From NCBI GenBank assembly GCA_037074615.1, contig CM073535.1, forward strand, positions 806,001-870,000: a stretch of DNA of 64,000 bases, read 5' to 3'. Of this stretch, positions 14,401 through 26,308 are shown piece after piece. Both the position numbers and the translations under genes were made by a program. The DNA is from Leucaena leucocephala (taxonomy: Eukaryota > Streptophyta > Magnoliopsida > Fabales > Fabaceae). Under the pieces are notes generated by a model. That model saw only the letters and a program-made list of their open reading frames with translations. It searched no databases and was not told the origin of the DNA. The stretch's first letter is position 1; every line of letters starts with the position of its first letter.

Positions 14401-17041
14401 TAAGTAAGCCCATTAACGTAATACCCCAAGAAAAGAGAATACATTTCAGACCTAATAGCACTGATTTTAGACTAAATCATTGTTAGTATCCTGTAGTTTT
14501 TCCCCTTTCCATAAAAGAAATTATTTTAGCAAAAGGAAGCAAAAAAATTTATCATCAAGACAACAGATATCCTGTACCAAAAATGGAAGAACTGTTTTAG
14601 GTCATTGGATACACTTGCAAACACTAACCAAACAACCATTAAAATCACACATTTCCATAAAAATCAAATATTGAGCCTTAGTATCAATTTCTTGTGTGTT
14701 CATATTGACAAATCCGTAGTTATATTATCTCCTTTATCACAAAAATCAAACATAACAATACAAAATTATTTACGAAGGCATGTTATGCATCATACCTTTC
14801 AAGGTACTGAAAGCATGTATACTCATCATGAAGTGTTTGAACCTTTAAGTCAGATTGCTCAGAAATTATCTAACAAAAGCATAACCCAAACTCCTGTATG
14901 TCAGCCCAAAAAACAAAATTCCTGTATGTGAAATCAAAATGTACCCTTTATCGTCATGTCTATATACCTTATTCACCAATGGCTCATAAATCCATTCAGG
15001 TAGATAGGCCAAAGTTGTGCCACTATCTATTATTGTCCCTTTATTGTAACCTGCCTCGGAAGCATCTTTTGGTACACTAAGGAAAGCATGACCAACTTGA
15101 ACTCTTGTCATGTTGACACTGTAATGCGGCCTAAAACACATTTGAAAATGAGATTTTTTGCAACATATTGAATTCTGTAAGCTAATATCTATCATAAAGA
15201 GAAAGTTTAAGTGTCAAAATAAATAAAATATCCCTAAATTAAAAAACTGCTAAAATTTAGCATATATTGAATTATGAATAAGGGCATTTGACAGAAGCCT
15301 AGCTCTTAGTTTTTAAATTGCAACAAGTTGCTACGTCATAAGTTTGAGTGACAAAATCATTTTAAATGAATGATTAGGCAATAATAACTTCCCAAGTCCC
15401 CAAGAGGAAAATAAAAGCAATCCCCAATAATACAAATAAAAAGAACTTAAAGGATAAGGAGTAATACTGGTCTGTCAATAATGGAGTCATATTCACTTTA
15501 GGCTGCACAACATGACCAATAGCAAATATGCCACCTCCATTTATTCCATTTAAGCAATGAGCAAATATCTTTTTCACTTTTCCAAAAGAAGCGAGTTGTG
15601 AAATCATCGAGGAATTGGCTTTTCCAAAACCAAGTATTCCATCAAGCGCTTCTTCGTTTGAAGAACTTAGATCTCCAGATTGCCTAGCGCCACACCTACG
15701 AAACAACATAACTTTTGTGAAATACAAAAAGACGCGCAAACAAGCGCAGGTAACACTTGAATTCATAGTTAAATAACCATGTAGAGAATGAGCATGTGAA
15801 AAAGAACTCAGACCATGTTTTTGTGTTCGTGTGAATTGAACGTTCACTAACAAGTCCAAAATAATAAAACATCCACTCACATGCAAGACAAGATTTTGCT
15901 AATAACAAGCATAGCTACCGTAACAAGCTCACCCGAATATAACACTTCCATTAGCTGAAGCAGTTTCAAGGTCTCCAGACACTTGATCATATAGCACAAC
16001 ATCTTTTACAAAGTAACCAGCAGTGGAGCTCCCGTCGCCATATATCTCTAGATATGGACAGGTCATATTAGACACGCATCCTGGCAGAATACCTCCATTT
16101 ATCTCCTTGCAAAGCTCTTGAGTACAAGGAACAAATTTACCAGTGGAGGAGTCCTTTATGTTATAGAGTGTAAGATCCATCTGTTATACCCAAAGAAATC
16201 TTTGTAAGAGAAGAATTGCGAAAGAAGAAGAATGATAAGAATGGTATCAGAACATCTTATAGCAGTATAAGATTCAGGGTCTAGACATGAAAAGGGATAA
16301 CAGTAAGCTCTAGATAACATCAAAATAAAAAAGCGAAAACAACGACGATGATTGATGAAAAATAAGCTAGCATGGTAGAGAAGAAGCATACACCGAGGCT
16401 ACTTCTGCTGGGACACTCTCTGCACTGGATGCAGTTAACCCACATAATATCACTTCCAGTATCTACCTGTAAATAATAATCCTTTGAAGGTGTTCCAATC
16501 CCAATTTTAGCATAATAAAGCCTACAACATATCCACAAATCCATAACACCTAATTCAGGATAGAAATTGAAACATAAATGGAAATAGAAAAGGATTGAAC
16601 TCATAAATATAGCAGCACGAGAATGACCAGTCACCCATTTCACCAATTCAAGATTCAGACTATGACTCATTAGAATTAAGCTCCCAATTTCATTCAGGGA
16701 GTAAAGATGTGATCAAATTGAAGACACACGCAGAAGAAACAAATGCACGAGGACTGTGTAGAACACAAAAAAGAAGACAGGAGCAGGAGAAGTAAGAAAA
16801 GGAAACCAGACCCGACGCCATCGGGGCGGCCACTGCCTCCCAAAGGGAGGTCGACGCCAGCGAGAAAACGAAGCTGACGACGACTGTCGTGAGCTTTTAG
16901 GACGGCGAGCGTGCGTTCTTGGCCGGCGTACTTGTTTTTGACGCTGAAGACGCCATGGTTGGTTGAAGCAGAGGAAATCAGAAGAGAGAAGAAGAAAGCA
17001 ACAATGAGAGAGAAGGCGAAAGAGGGCCTGAAAAAGAGCAT
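11432..17041 (-). CDS. Pepsin-type aspartic protease, GPI-anchored A36/A39-like
   Basis: Ten exons on the minus strand: 17041-16812, 16521-16392, 16180-15933, 15695-15468, 15130-14968, 14869-14796, 13787-13700, 12746-12671, 12478-12407 and 11589-11432. They give 488 residues with all phases consistent. An N-terminal signal peptide (about 1-27) and a short propeptide precede the A1-family domain. The catalytic aspartates are in DTGS (97-100) and DSGT (314-317), and the flap motif YGDGS is at 167-171. The C-terminus is Ser-rich followed by a hydrophobic tail, as in GPI-anchored members, so a cell-surface location is likely. Arabidopsis A36 and A39 are linked to pollen and pollen-tube development. 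That role is family knowledge, not seen here. Both catalytic residues and the disulfide cysteines are intact. Exon 6 (74 nt) carries no long open frame of its own and was placed by splice phase and similarity. Confidence 0.93.
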
Positions 17042-18469
17042 GGCGATGAAGAAGAAGAAAATTGATCAGAGTAGTCAGCTCTGGAAAAACCAAAATTGCG
17101 CCTTCGGGGTGTAGTATGCAGAGCCAATGGTGGTGGGGATGGAGGTGCGAGTGCCTGCGTGCCAAGTTTCCAAGTAGCGTAAGACTTCTACTGTTGGCTC
17201 AACAAGGTTCGCTGTAATCGCAGATTCGCATCCTGAGCGCGTGAGGCGCTTGTCTAACTACACTTACGAACAAGATACAACGACTAACTCCATATATAAT
17301 TTTAAAACAAACTATAAAATTTAAGAATTAAGAATCAATCTATTAGATAAAAGATTAATAATATTTTTAAGAATAAATTATTTTTATCAAAAAATTACCT
17401 TTTTACCTAATCAAAAAATATAGTATCGCGTTAATTTTTAAAAATCACGTCACATTATCACACAATTTTTTAATATATTCATCTACAGAAAATCTTGATA
17501 TTTCGAATTGTTTAAGGTATCAGTATCAGAATAATATTATCTTAATTAAAAAAATAATTTTCAATACGTATCCGATATTTTTAGGTTTAAAATGGATGCT
17601 TCAAACTTTTTTAAAGAAATTAATTTTTGTTAAGATTTGACTATTAATAGTTTGTATCCTGATATCTTTTTATCATTTTTTTTCTTAGATACAGAATAAT
17701 ATTTCCTTAAAAAATAATATTTTATTTATTTGCTAATGTCTTTTTACTATTTATTTTTAAATATTTTCATGATTTTAGGTTGTAAATTAGTTTGGATTTT
17801 TTTTTTAATCTTGGTACCTTCTATGATATAGAGAAAAAAAAACTAATATTTAAAAAAAAGATTAAATTTCTCTTATAAAAAAATCTAGATATAATAAAAA
17901 ATACAACCTAGGAGATTCTAAGATGTGGAAAAATAGTGAGATGGATGAGATAAGTTTGATGGATTTTGGAAGGGGCGAACTTATCACTTGAGGAACCAGA
18001 TATCATCTTTACAGACGATGGCTTGGCCAATCAGGTACTGATATTAGTAAAAATATAATTAATGATTATGTTTTGCATGATTTTACGATCAAAGGCTCAT
18101 ATAAGTATGCCAGTTTAGATATTTCTTAGACTGCAATTATATTTTGTGTTCTTTATGAATATATTATATAATGTGTACACATTATTCTAAATAAAAATAA
18201 AAACAAAAACATATCTTTCAAAAATAAAAATATCAACGTATAGGATATATCTTACTCATGCATTTTATTAGTACATCATAGATACTCGTATTCATATATT
18301 TTATTAGTACATCGTAGATACTCATAACTCTTCTGAAAACATTTCCCAAGCAAAAAATATATATTTTAGACTAAAAATTAAGATTTAATATATCATTTTC
18401 TGTTTAATTTTAACAAAAGAATCTAATATCTCATAATATAATAAATTAATATTTAATTTTTTTGTTGAT
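17042..18469. other. AT-rich intergenic DNA upstream of the aspartic protease
   Basis: The first ~200 bases are the GC-balanced promoter and leader of the minus-strand protease. From about 17.28 kb the sequence becomes strongly AT-rich with many short A and T runs. I see no gene and no clear repeat boundary. Confidence 0.5.
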
Positions 18470-19015
18470 AGTTGTGCCCAAATTATTTTTTTGATATATT
18501 TTTTTTAAAAGAATTAAGTTCATTCACTATCAAAGGATATGTCAATATTTCACTTTTCCTTAAATAATGTTAATGTCAGGTAGAAGAAGTCGTCAATTAC
18601 CTTCAGATATAAATCTATATACCTAATAGTTAAGATATATCTCTAAAAATCATAATTAGAAACACAATAAAATGATACTTTCTAAATATCGAACATACTC
18701 TAAATAATAGTATGTATCACCTCAGTTGTGTCCAAAATTTTGTTGTACAAAAAATTTTAGAAATAAATTAGGCTAATCCATGATCTAAGGGTAAAATGAA
18801 ATCTCATTTCCTCTTAACCGATACTAATGTCAGGCAGGGCTAATTATCAATTACATTTAGATATAAACCTATGCACCCAAGAGTTAAAATGTATTTTCAA
18901 ATATCGCGATTGGAATTATAATAAATTGTTATTTTTTTAATAATTAAACAAATTCTAAATAATTATATATTTTACTTTTTTACTTGTTGAATTTTTAGAC
19001 GATGGGTGATTGTGC
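18470..19015. repeat. Two degenerate tandem copies of a ~260-bp repeat (site 1)
   Basis: Two successive blocks, about 18470-18725 and 18730-19010, share the same ordered landmarks: a T-run with AATTTT, then CTTAA..GATACTAATGTCAGG, then CAATTAC.TT.AGATATAAA.CTA, then AGTTAA.AT.TAT and ATAATAAA. The same landmarks in the same order appear twice more at 60950-61490. Divergence is high, so the copies are old. It is not one of the element types with visible ends; it may be a decayed satellite or the remains of a tandemly repeated transposon region. Confidence 0.55.
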
Positions 19016-19245
19016 CCAATTTTTTTTGTTGATCACCCGATTTATCAGAGTTTTACCCTGACTATATTCAGATTAGACTTACGTCATGCACTTTACTATA
19101 ATAAGTGAGTTTTTCAATAGAATTTTTTTACATATGTTAAAACTCAAATTTTAAATATTATTTAAATAATACTGAGTTGCAAAGGGGCTCATGAGCCTGT
19201 GGGCGTATCTGAAAAATCTAATCAAGTGTATCTGAAAAAGCCTAA

Positions 19246-19733
19246 GGGCATGTTTGGATTAGCTTTTGAAGAACAAATTCTGGAAAATAAATTTTGGGGA
19301 TAATAGATTTTAGGAAGAATAGATTTTGGGAATAGAGATATTTGGATGATTAGTAGCAGAATTACTTTTTATACTGATAAATTACTAAAAAGGGTATGAT
19401 TTGATTAAATATGAGAAAGGAGAGATTGTAGAGAAAAAATATAAGAAAGTGTATAGAAGAGAGAGGAAAGAGAAGATAGGATGAAAAAGAGAGAGGAGAG
19501 AGGAGAGATAAGAGAGGGTATAAGAAAAAGTAATGGTTAAATAGTAATTGGATAGTCCATAAGTTCTTTTACTGTTCCAAAAGCTATTTTCAGTAGATTA
19601 TTCAAAACTATAGTTTCAAACCATGATTTTAGCTAAAATTAATTTTGGACAAAAATGATTGTTTGTGTAAAAAAAATTTAAACTAAGATTTTACCTAAAA
19701 TTAATTTTATAACTATGGTAGCCAAACATGCAC
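19246..19733. mobile_element. PIF/Harbinger (Tourist-like) MITE, 488 bp
   Basis: The left end reads GGGCATGTTTGG and the right end, reverse complemented, reads GTGCATGTTTGG, an 11 of 12 match. Both ends are flanked by TAA (19243-19245 and 19734-19736), the 3-bp target-site duplication typical of PIF/Harbinger elements. The inside is AT-rich with a purine-rich centre (about 19425-19515, GAGA-type) and no coding capacity, so it is non-autonomous. Related but decayed sequences occur near 49.2-49.9 kb and 62.4-63.2 kb. Confidence 0.8.
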
Positions 19734-19862
19734 TAACTCAACGAGTGATTCAAATATTTATATACATCACATGCTAAGTTCCCTCTTCCCACTGGCCACT
19801 GTAAGCATTCTGGCTACTGCTAGCAGCCATGGGAAGTTACAAAATCTTTGATGAATATCTTA

Positions 19863-19870
19863 CCCCTAAG
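19863..19870. repeat. hAT target-site duplication, left copy
   Basis: CCCCTAAG directly precedes the left hAT terminus. The identical 8-mer follows the right terminus at 29896-29903. Confidence 0.85.
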
Positions 19871-20301
19871 TAGGGCTGTGCACAATGCCCATGGCCCGCT
19901 ATGCCCTGCCCAACCCGCAAGAAAAATGCCCTGCCCAGCCCAATTTTTACCGGGTAGGGCCGGGCATCGGGCTGTAAAATACAGCCCATGCATTTTTCGG
20001 GCTGGGCACCGGGCATAGGGGCTGCCCTGCCCTGCCTATGAGAACCCATTTTTTTTATTTTTTTTATTTTTTCTCTATCTTAAAAGGGAGAATATGATAG
20101 CTACTGGTGACTATAAGGTAATTTTAGAAATATAAGTAGGTAAGTTGTATCTTTTAATATTTATAACTATACTAATTTTCTTTTAACTTTGTTAATTATC
20201 ATATGATTACATTACAAATTATAATTATTTATTTTATTTTTTAGATGTTTTATCTTTGTCAATATTAGGGAGATTGATACAAAGTTATAATTACAAACTA
20301 C

Positions 20302-22310
20302 TGTAAGGAATTGGAAGACACGCAGCGGAAATAAACTTTAAAAATTTTCCATTCCTTGCCAGGATCTGCCGTATGTGTTTAAGTCAAGTGGAAAGAATCA
20401 TTACCCTTAGTGTTGCTCAGCGAATTTCACAGCTTCTCTACGTGGGTGGTGATCTCTTTCTGATCGCAAGAAATCGACGGAGTGTTCCTCAGCGACCTTC
20501 ACAGATTCTCTCCGCGGACGGTGGTCTCTTTCCGATCACAAGAAGTCGACGCCTCAGGTCGGCTTCCTCTACTGGTATCCACACGAACAGCGTTCCAACC
20601 ACGAACGACGTGCTAGCGTCTCCTGTCCCTCCAAGGCTTTCACAAATCTCCGTCTCTATTTCGGCAGTTTCTTGTCTGCAAACCTTTTGCAAATTCCGTT
20701 CGGCCTTTTGTGTTCTGTGTTATTTTCAAACGTAGCTCCTCCAATCAGATATAGAGGATGCTATGCGTTTTTACACTTGACCTAATTGGATTTTGGAGTT
20801 AATCTTATATTAATTCCGAATTGATACAATATCATATATTGTATAATTTTATAAGAAACTAATTAAATAAAATAATATTAAATCCGTCCCACAGATTTAA
20901 TTACTTATTTATTTAACTTTAAATAAAGATGAGACTGAGTTATATTTGATTTATTCCCATAAATCAAATTTGAGATATCCTATCAATTTAAATTTCGAAT
21001 TTCAAACGTGATAGAGATTTAATTTATCCTTATAAATTAAATCTTATAAATATCTCTTATATGAGATATCCTATCAATTTGAATTTCGAATTTCAAACGT
21101 GATAGAGATTTAATTTATCCTTATAAATTAAATCTTATAAATATCTCTTATATGAGATATCCTATCAATTTGAATTTCGAATTTCAAACGTGATAGAGAT
21201 TTAATTTATCCTTATAAATTAAATCTTATAAATATCTCTTATATGAGATATCCTATCAATTTGAATTTCGAATTCAAACATGATAGGGATTTAATTTATC
21301 CTTATAAATTAAATCTCATATATCTCATATATATAATATATATATATATATATACGAATTTATATATATATACAAATATAAATATAAATAAATATATATA
21401 TATACATTCACCTAGATCTTTCATTGAATCTGGACATGTCTTAGATTCAATGAATTTGGACATCATAGCTCGTGTTGGGCTATTTTGTGTGCGACCCTGT
21501 AGGCCCATATGAAGTTGGCAGTGGGCCATTTGCTATACTAGCCCACAAGTCGCAAGCGGTCTCTAGCAAGACATAACAACTACCCAAATCATATGAGGAT
21601 CGATAAACGATGTAACATTTTATACAACCATATCATGTCCCTTCTGTCACGCGATATTTTGGTCATGGATGAGGCATGGATAATGTCATCCTCCTATTCC
21701 CGACCGTTACTTTCTCGATCCCTGAGTAGTCTGACTATAGAAATAAAACTACCTTTCCATTACAGTATGGCCATACATTTCTCAGACTCACTCATCGAGG
21801 GGCCCAGTAATATCTCTCCACGAATGTGAGGGACAAATTCCATCTTGACCATTCACATTCCTCCGCATGAAAAACCACTAAGCCCGAACATAGTCTTTAT
21901 GATCACTCGGTCAAAAGTGACTTTTGACTAGGTCAAAGCTGAGCGTTTTGTCATGTAGGAATCCATGATGATCTCAGGTCAAAGGGCATATTGACATGGT
22001 TTGTATATGAGAGAAGCTTATGACGTTACCCATGCAGTTCTCTCATAGCGGGTCGGTCCAACACCCTGTACTCTTACATGTGCTTATGACTTTGATTTAT
22101 ATCTCTATACATCTTCAAAGTCATACTGGTCTTATTTCATCTGTGCTCCCACATAGATGATCGACCAGGGACATTTAGGATAATATCATGAATTATCCAA
22201 GGATGGTCATCATAGTAAACATGCAAATAATATGATAACTCAATTAATAAATTCATAAATCAATAATGTTCATAAGACAATGATTGGCCCCTAGGGCACG
22301 ATTTCCAACA
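20302..22310 (-). repeat. 3' LTR of the copia element
   Basis: 2009 bp, the same length as the partner LTR, shifted by exactly 7229 positions. It includes four 91-bp tandem repeats, a (TA)-rich tract near 21330-21400, and open frames that are not conserved coding sequence. Short open frames on both strands are duplicated in the other LTR only because the LTRs are near identical. Confidence 0.95.
20972..21333. repeat. 91-bp tandem repeat, four copies, in the 3' LTR
   Basis: Units start at 20972, 21063, 21154 and 21245, each with GAGATATCCTATCAATTT. The last unit is the most diverged. Each unit holds a perfect inverted repeat TTTAATTTAT-CCTT-ATAAATTAAA, so a hairpin can form in every copy. Confidence 0.9.
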
Positions 22311-22320
22311 ACCTCCCACT
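22311..22320 (-). promoter_or_regulatory. Polypurine tract of the copia element
   Basis: Read on the minus strand, AGTGGGAGGT ends exactly at the start of the 3' LTR, where plus-strand DNA synthesis is primed. It lies just after the gag-pol stop codon at 22325. Confidence 0.8.
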
Positions 22321-22324
22321 TGCA

Positions 22325-25300
22325 CTAGGTACAATCATTAATTTGACTAATTCCCATTGACCTAACATGACGCTCATGCTTTGCCTGCACAAGCGGCTTT
22401 GTTAGAGGATCAGCAACATTATCTTCTCCTGCTACTTTGCATATTTTTATATCACCTCTATCGTTGATTTCTCTGATGAGATGAAATCGCCTGAGTATAT
22501 GCTTGGTCCTTTGATGTGACCTAGGCTCTTTGGCCTGTGCAATAGCACCGCTATTGTCACAGAGCAAAGTTATTGGATCTGAGATGGTAGGTATCACCCC
22601 TAGTTCTGTGATGAACTTCCTGATCCAAACGGCTTCCTTAGCTGCATCAGATGCTGCTATATACTCAGCTTCCGTTGCAGAATCTGCTACAGTGCCCTGC
22701 TTAGAGCTCTTCCAGCTTACTGCTCCATTATTGAGGAGGAATATGTATCCAGACTGCGATTTTTGGTCGTCCTGGTCAGTTTGGAAACTCGCATCTGTGT
22801 AACCAGTTACACAGAGCTCATCATCCAATCCACCATAGACCAAGAATAAGTCCTTAGTCCTTCTTAAGTACTTAAGGATATTCTTGACAGCAGTCCAATG
22901 GCCCTCACCAGGGTCCTGTTGGTATCTGCTAGTCATACTTAAGGCAAACGAGACATCCGGTCGAGTACATAACATGGCGTACATGATAGATCCGATGGCC
23001 GAGGCATATGGAACCTTACTCATGCGACCTCGCTGATCAGATGTACTAGGACACAGATCTTTGCTGAGGTGAGTACCATGAGACATGGGTATGAAACCCC
23101 TCTTTGATTCGTGCATACTGAACCTATGCAGTATTTTGTCTATGTATGTACTCTGACTGAGTCCTAGAAGTCTTTTAGATCTATCTCTATAGATCCTGAT
23201 TCCTAGGATGTAGGTGGCTTCACCTAAGTCTTTCATCGAGAAAGACTTTCCTAACCAAGACTTGACAATCTGCAAGGTAGGAATATCATTCCCAATAAGT
23301 AGGATGTCATCGACATAGAGTACCAAAAACACAACTGTGCTCCCACTAACCTTCTTGTACACACAAGGTTCATCAATGTTTTGAAGAAATCCAAACTCTT
23401 TGATTACTTCATCAAAACGATGATTCCAACTCCGAGAGGCTTGCTTTAGTCCATAAATGGACTTTTGAAGCTTGCACACTTTACCAGAGTCCTCGGAACG
23501 CACAAACCCTTCAGGTTGTGTCATGTACACATCCTCAAGGAGCTTTCCATTAAGGAAGGCTGTCTTGACGTCCATCTGCCATATTTCATAGTCATAATAT
23601 GCTGCAATAGCAAAGAGGATTCTGATTGATTTGGCCATTGCTACTGGGGAAAAGGTCTCATCATAGTCCACACCATGAGTTTGAGTAAAACCTTTTGCAA
23701 CCAGTCGTGCCTTGAAGACATTTACATTGCCATCCATGTCAGTTTTCTCTTTGAAAACCCACTTGCACCCGACAGTTTTTACACCTTCAGGCGGGTCGAC
23801 TAAGGTCCAAACCTTATTGTCGTACATGGATTGCATCTCAGACTTCATGGCACTAAGCCATTTTTCGGAGTTTGGTCCCACTATAGCTTCTCGATAGGTA
23901 GTCGGCTCATTATGCTCAATGAGCAACACATCACGACTATCAGAAATCAGAAATCCATATCTCTGAGGCTGAAGTCGTGTCCTATTAGACTTTCGTGGAC
24001 CTTGCGTGACTTGAGGAGTCTCAACAACTTGTTGTGAGTCTTCTCTATTTTCCATCTGCAGTTCTGTGGTGTCTTGTAGCTCTCGAACTTCTTCGAGTTG
24101 TACCTTACTCCCACTGGTTCTTTTAGAGATAAATTCTCGTTCAAGAAAGATACCATTTCTGACAACAAACACTTTGTTATCAGCAGGGTTGTAGACGTAA
24201 TATCCCTTGGTTTCCTTAGGATATCCCACAAAAAGGCATTTTGAGGATTTGGGTGCTAATTTGTCTGAGGCTTGTTGCTTAACATAGACCTCGCATCCCC
24301 AAATCTTGAGGAAAGATAAACTAGGCGTCCTCCCAGTCCATATCTCATACGGAGTCTTTTCGATTGCCTTAGATGGAACACGATTGAGTGTGAACGCAGC
24401 TGTCTCTAGGGCATAGCCCCAAAAGGAGGGTGGAAGATCTGTTCGACTCATCATGGATCGAACCATATCTAATAGTGTTCGATTTCTCCGTTCAGAAACG
24501 CCATTCCATTGTGGTGTCCCTGGAGGAGTCAATTGTGAGAGTGTCCCACAATTCCTAAGATGATCTATGAACTCTTGGTTCAAATATTCACCACCCCGAT
24601 CAGATCGAAGGGCTTTAATTGTTTTGCCAAGCTGGTTTTGTACTTCATTTTGAAATATCTTGAACTTTTCAAAAGATTCAGATTTATGTTTCATTAGATA
24701 GATGTACCCATATCTGCTGAAATCATCTATGAATGTTATGAAGTACGAATAACCTCCTCTGGCATTTGTGTTCATCGGTCCACACACATCTGTATGTATG
24801 AGGCCCAATAAATCAGTGGCCCTCTCACTGTGCCCAGTGAAAGGTGACTTTGTCATCTTTCCTAACAAGCAAGACTCGCAAGTGTCATATGATTCAAAAT
24901 CAAATGAGTTTAGAAATCCATCTTGATGGAGTTTGGAAATGCGTTTCTCATTTATGTGGCCCAGACGACAGTGCCAGAGGTATGTGGGATTCAAATCGTT
25001 TGGTTTGACCCTTTTGGCGGTTATGTTATAGATATTTCCATGATTGGGTTGTTCCAAATTTAATATGTAATGATCAACATGCAAATCACCATGAGCATAT
25101 AAAACATCATTACGATAAATAGAACATCTACTATTCCCAGCAATGGAAGTGAAACCTTCCTTATCCAAATAAGAAAGTGAAACAATGTTACTACTTAAAG
25201 CAGGAACATAATAGCAATTGTTCAAAACTAACAAAAGCCCAGTGGGCAGAACTAATTCATAAGTGCCTACAGCTAACGCAGCAACCCTTGCTCTGTTTCC

Positions 25301-26308
25301 AACTCGTAGGTCAACTTCACCCCTTTTCAGCTTCCTACTGTCCTTTAGTCCCTGCACATTCGTACAAATGTGAGAACCACATGCAGTATCTAATACCCAT
25401 GAGGTGGAAGTAGAAAGATGAATGTCTATAACATAAATACCTGAAGCGATAGCCCCGCTATCCTTCTTGTTCTTTTTCAGATCTTCGAGGTAGAGTTTGC
25501 AATTCCTCTTCCAATGACCCGGTTCATTGCAGAAGAAGCAGACTCCTTCCTTCGGAGGCTTTGCCTTCTTTGGTGCAGGCTTGGTTTCGGGCTTGCCTGA
25601 CTCTTTGGTCTTACCTGATGAGCCATGACCCTTCCCCTTGCCTTTGCCTTTCTTTTTCGTACCCTTTCCTTTCTGAACCATCAAAACACTACTGGGTTTC
25701 TTCTTAAGACTCGGCTCAGCAGTTTTAAGCATCCCATGCAGTTCAGAAATAGATTTCTCCATGTTGTTCATGTTGTAGTTCATAACAAACTGGTCATAAC
25801 TTTCCGGGAGTGAGTTTAAAATCAAATCTGTAGCTAACTCCTGGCTCATGGGAAATCCAAGCCGTTCAAGGTGATCAATGTACCCTTTCATCTTTAAGAC
25901 ATGAGCACTGACTGATGCACCTTCAGCCATCTTGCAGGAATGTAAGGCCTTAGTGGTCTCATACCTCTCTTGCCTTGCCTGTTGCTGGAACATTTCCTTG
26001 AGATGCACAATCATCTCATAAGCCTCCATGTGTTCCAGATCTCTTTGGAGCTCCGGAACCATGGTGGCTAGCATCAAGCATCCCACATCGACAGAGTCTT
26101 CCTTATGCTTCATATAAGCATCTCTCTGAGCTCTGGGAGCATTGGCGGCTGGCTCCTCAGGAATGGGTTGATCTAGGACATGCGCCTTTCTTTCCTGCTT
26201 GAGAACAATTCTCAAGTTCCTAAACCAGTCAAGAAAGTTTGTCCCATTAAGTTTGTCCTTCTCAAGGACAGATCGCAGCGATAATGTAGCAGTATTACTA
26301 GTCGTCAT
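22325..26308 (-). CDS. Copia gag-pol polyprotein, 1327 aa
   Basis: One uninterrupted frame encodes all retrotransposition functions in the Copia order gag, protease, integrase, RT, RNase H. Gag has a UBN2-like region (about 1-195), a Lys/Gly-rich linker, and a CCHC zinc knuckle CFFCNEPGHWKRNC at 257-270. The protease site is at WVLDTAC (about 304-310). A GAG-pre-integrase HH-CC zinc domain (HCRLGH...CESCLLGK) precedes the integrase core, with motifs HTDVCGP, FIDDFSR, RSDRGGEY and the glutamate region NGVSERRNR. RT carries QMDVKTAFLNG and YVDD near residue 998. RNase H shows TDAS near 1171 and TEAEYIAAS near 1211. The ATG at 26308 is the first in frame and opens the gag motif. No stop codon or frameshift is present, so the element may still be active. 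Confidence 0.96.
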   Translation of the reverse strand: MTTSNTATLSLRSVLEKDKLNGTNFLDWFRNLRIVLKQERKAHVLDQPIPEEPAANAPRAQRDAYMKHKEDSVDVGCLMLATMVPELQRDLEHMEAYEMIVHLKEMFQQQARQERYETTKALHSCKMAEGASVSAHVLKMKGYIDHLERLGFPMSQELATDLILNSLPESYDQFVMNYNMNNMEKSISELHGMLKTAEPSLKKKPSSVLMVQKGKGTKKKGKGKGKGHGSSGKTKESGKPETKPAPKKAKPPKEGVCFFCNEPGHWKRNCKLYLEDLKKNKKDSGAIASGIYVIDIHLSTSTSWVLDTACGSHICTNVQGLKDSRKLKRGEVDLRVGNRARVAALAVGTYELVLPTGLLLVLNNCYYVPALSSNIVSLSYLDKEGFTSIAGNSRCSIYRNDVLYAHGDLHVDHYILNLEQPNHGNIYNITAKRVKPNDLNPTYLWHCRLGHINEKRISKLHQDGFLNSFDFESYDTCESCLLGKMTKSPFTGHSERATDLLGLIHTDVCGPMNTNARGGYSYFITFIDDFSRYGYIYLMKHKSESFEKFKIFQNEVQNQLGKTIKALRSDRGGEYLNQEFIDHLRNCGTLSQLTPPGTPQWNGVSERRNRTLLDMVRSMMSRTDLPPSFWGYALETAAFTLNRVPSKAIEKTPYEIWTGRTPSLSFLKIWGCEVYVKQQASDKLAPKSSKCLFVGYPKETKGYYVYNPADNKVFVVRNGIFLEREFISKRTSGSKVQLEEVRELQDTTELQMENREDSQQVVETPQVTQGPRKSNRTRLQPQRYGFLISDSRDVLLIEHNEPTTYREAIVGPNSEKWLSAMKSEMQSMYDNKVWTLVDPPEGVKTVGCKWVFKEKTDMDGNVNVFKARLVAKGFTQTHGVDYDETFSPVAMAKSIRILFAIAAYYDYEIWQMDVKTAFLNGKLLEDVYMTQPEGFVRSEDSGKVCKLQKSIYGLKQASRSWNHRFDEVIKEFGFLQNIDEPCVYKKVSGSTVVFLVLYVDDILLIGNDIPTLQIVKSWLGKSFSMKDLGEATYILGIRIYRDRSKRLLGLSQSTYIDKILHRFSMHESKRGFIPMSHGTHLSKDLCPSTSDQRGRMSKVPYASAIGSIMYAMLCTRPDVSFALSMTSRYQQDPGEGHWTAVKNILKYLRRTKDLFLVYGGLDDELCVTGYTDASFQTDQDDQKSQSGYIFLLNNGAVSWKSSKQGTVADSATEAEYIAASDAAKEAVWIRKFITELGVIPTISDPITLLCDNSGAIAQAKEPRSHQRTKHILRRFHLIREINDRGDIKICKVAGEDNVADPLTKPLVQAKHERHVRSMGISQINDCT

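Noticed and set aside
19874..20046. GC-rich minus-strand frame with repeated GCCC motif, and its counterpart at 29724-29890
   Set aside because: Not coding; these are the subterminal repeats of the hAT element.
20373..20735. 120-codon open frame repeated at 27602-27964
   Set aside because: Lies within both LTRs on the antisense strand of the element. Duplication is explained by the LTRs, and no known domain is present.
20972..21333. Regularly spaced repeats resembling a CRISPR array
   Set aside because: The 91-bp units are directly adjacent with no unique spacers, and the host is a plant. They are tandem repeats of an LTR.
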